Part shown: piece after piece, positions 5,674 to 6,605 of the stretch | Position numbering within the stretch: position 1 is the stretch's first letter | Layout of the letters: each line of letters begins with the position of its first letter | Notes under the pieces: model-generated | The model's input: only the letters and a program-made list of their open reading frames with translations | Told to the model about the DNA's origin: nothing | Database searches by the model: none | Position numbers and translations under genes: made by a program | Assembly: GCA_964555735.1 (NCBI GenBank) | Contig: CAZKTS010000177.1 | Span: forward strand, 1-6,605 | DNA: 6,605 bases | Direction of reading: 5' to 3' | From: CAZKTS01 sp964555735 | GTDB lineage: Bacteria > Actinomycetota > Acidimicrobiia > IMCC26256 > PALSA-555

Positions 5674-5687
5674 CCGGGTCGTCCCGG
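5674..5687 (+). terminator. Hairpin directly after the NYN gene stop codon
   Basis: CCGGG-TCGT-CCCGG, a perfect 5-bp GC stem with a tetraloop, begins at the first base after TGA. No T-run follows, so it is at best a weak terminator or an mRNA 3'-end stabiliser. Confidence 0.35.
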
Positions 5688-5789
5688 CAGCTTCACCGGG
5701 GTGCCGCCGGCTGCGAGCGTCGTCCTCGCGCTCGCTGGCGCTCGTCTGCTGCGGGCGCCGCCCTCCGCCGACGCCTCTCCCCCCCGAGG
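5688..5789. other. Convergent intergenic spacer with a second hairpin
   Basis: No gene is seen here. It contains an inverted repeat GCGAGCG (5713-5719) / CGCTCGC (5729-5735) with a 9-nt loop, a short direct repeat GCGCTCG (5728-5734 and 5738-5744), and a C-run at 5779-5785. The repeated GC(T/G)CG words could be a dispersed intergenic element of this genome or simple GC-rich drift. Confidence 0.4.
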
Positions 5790-6605
5790 TCACGGCGGTG
5801 CTCGCTCGTCGGGTGGGACGAGTCGGTACTTGCCGGTGCCGTCGTCGAGGGGTTCGAGGGTGAAGCCTTCGTAGTGGTGGAGGTCGTGGTCGAAGTCGCA
5901 GAGAGGGACGACGTTGTCGACGGTGGTGACCGGGTTCTCGGCCCAGGGCACGAGGTGATGGAGGTTCAGGTGCTCGCGCACGCTGCAGCCCTCGACGACG
6001 CACTCGGGGTGCTGGGCGAGCACGGCGCGGCGGACGTGGATGGGGACGGTGCGGCCGTGGTGGGCGACGGTGGTGACGTCGCGGCCCTTCTTCACGAGGA
6101 TGGTGACGATGGCGTCGCCGAGGAGCTTGCGGGCCTCCGCAGCGGGGACGGCGCCGAGGCCAGGGATCTCACAGGTCGCGCCCGGCAGCCCCGTGAGCGA
6201 GAGCAGCGCTTCGGCGTCGACGTTGACGTGCACGTGCGCCTTCGGCCCCGCGGCTGAGCCTTCGGTGGCTTCGCGGGTGGTGAGGTGGAGGAGGGCGTCG
6301 AAGCGGTAGGCCTCGGGGGCGGAGCGCTCCGTGCCGGCCCGGCGGGTCTCTTGGAAGATCTGGTCGGCCTGGGCCTTGATCGCGGCCATGATCCGCGCGC
6401 CGTCGGTCTTCGTGCCGCGTGCGGTGAGGTTCCAGCGGTCTTCCTCGTCGACCCACTCCCGGAGGAACCGGGTGTCGTGGGCGTTGCGGTGGAGTTCCTC
6501 CGCACTGTGAACCGAGGCGCGGACCTTGCGGCACCGCTTCGTGAACGTGCCGGCGTCTTCGTCCGGCGCGGCGAGCAACAGCTCGTCTTCGGCGTCGGGA
6601 ACCTC
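5790..6605 (-). CDS. DUF222 (13E12-type) HNH endonuclease domain protein, N-terminus beyond window
   Basis: 271 residues are present, open to the right edge; the N-terminal part of the DUF222 region is missing. Members of this family, many per genome in actinobacteria, pair an N-terminal helical DUF222 domain with a C-terminal HNH nuclease. Their biological role is poorly known. Seen here, counting from the edge, are the RCRKVRASVH and WNLTARGT segments typical of DUF222. Then comes an HNH module at about 199-244: zinc-type cysteines C202 and C207, H216-H217 in LNLHHLVPW, N231 in VDNVVPL, and C236-x-x-D239-H240. The usual partner at D239 is His or Cys, so zinc binding may differ, while H240 keeps the HNH catalytic position. 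A TTG at 6578 should not be taken as the start because homologous-looking sequence continues upstream to the edge. It is convergent with the NYN gene. Family assignment is strong; activity is untested. Confidence 0.9.
   Translation of the reverse strand, partial: EVPDAEDELLLAAPDEDAGTFTKRCRKVRASVHSAEELHRNAHDTRFLREWVDEEDRWNLTARGTKTDGARIMAAIKAQADQIFQETRRAGTERSAPEAYRFDALLHLTTREATEGSAAGPKAHVHVNVDAEALLSLTGLPGATCEIPGLGAVPAAEARKLLGDAIVTILVKKGRDVTTVAHHGRTVPIHVRRAVLAQHPECVVEGCSVREHLNLHHLVPWAENPVTTVDNVVPLCDFDHDLHHYEGFTLEPLDDGTGKYRLVPPDERAPP

Noticed and set aside
5674..5789. tRNA or small RNA gene in the convergent spacer
   Set aside because: The hairpins do not assemble into a cloverleaf and no TTCGA-type T-loop with matching arms is present.
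4207..6003. Long minus-strand open frame opposite the NYN gene
   Set aside because: Gly/Arg-rich shadow of the coiled-coil and NYN codons with no motif, and it also crosses the HNH gene in another frame.
4569..6257. Long plus-strand open frame across the NYN gene, spacer and HNH gene
   Set aside because: Arg-rich shadow; it crosses two well-supported genes and an intergenic spacer.

Overview
The window is about 6.6 kb of very GC-rich DNA with strong G/C bias at third codon positions. It reads as a chromosomal segment of an actinomycete-type bacterium. Supporting signs are a 13E12/DUF222-type HNH protein, a DEDDh exonuclease fused to a UvrC-like GIY-YIG half, a likely leaderless promoter, and trpD next to the exonuclease gene. 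From memory, trpD and an exonuclease/UvrC-like gene are also neighbours in Mycobacterium tuberculosis (Rv2192c and Rv2191). A deeper lineage such as Acidimicrobiia is plausible but is not shown by anything decisive here. I see no tRNA, rRNA, CRISPR array, insertion sequence or phage gene.

Layout from left to right. (1) The 3' part of trpD (anthranilate phosphoribosyltransferase, plus strand) runs in from the left edge. It is joined by a 1-nt TGATG stop/start overlap to a small zinc-ribbon, two-helix membrane protein. (2) That gene converges on, and overlaps by 40 bp, a minus-strand gene for a DEDDh 3'-5' exonuclease fused to a GIY-YIG nuclease and UVR-type region. (3) Diverging from the exonuclease gene is an 82-residue protein with two CxxC pairs (plus strand). 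It is preceded by a possible leaderless 15-codon mini-ORF that overlaps its GTG start by 4 nt. (4) Convergent to that is a minus-strand YjbQ/UPF0047 gene (secondary thiamine-phosphate synthase family). (5) Diverging from yjbQ is a plus-strand gene for a long protein with a helical N-terminal half, an extended coiled coil and a C-terminal NYN/YacP-type PIN ribonuclease domain. (6) After a roughly 115-bp spacer with hairpins, a minus-strand DUF222/HNH endonuclease-like gene runs off the right edge.

The genes do not form one pathway. TrpD is tryptophan biosynthesis. The exonuclease/GIY-YIG protein is probably DNA repair. The NYN protein is probably RNA processing. YjbQ has a thiamine-related biochemical activity in its family but an unclear biological role. 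The HNH protein belongs to a paralogous family common in actinobacteria. The window alternates convergent and divergent pairs, so most genes are probably single transcription units, except the coupled trpD/zinc-ribbon pair and the possible mini-ORF/zinc-protein pair. The points most worth a second look are the promoter and mini-ORF architecture at 3403-3468, the uncharacterised 82-residue zinc protein, the exonuclease fusion with its altered cysteine cluster, and hairpins at the stop codons of converging genes.
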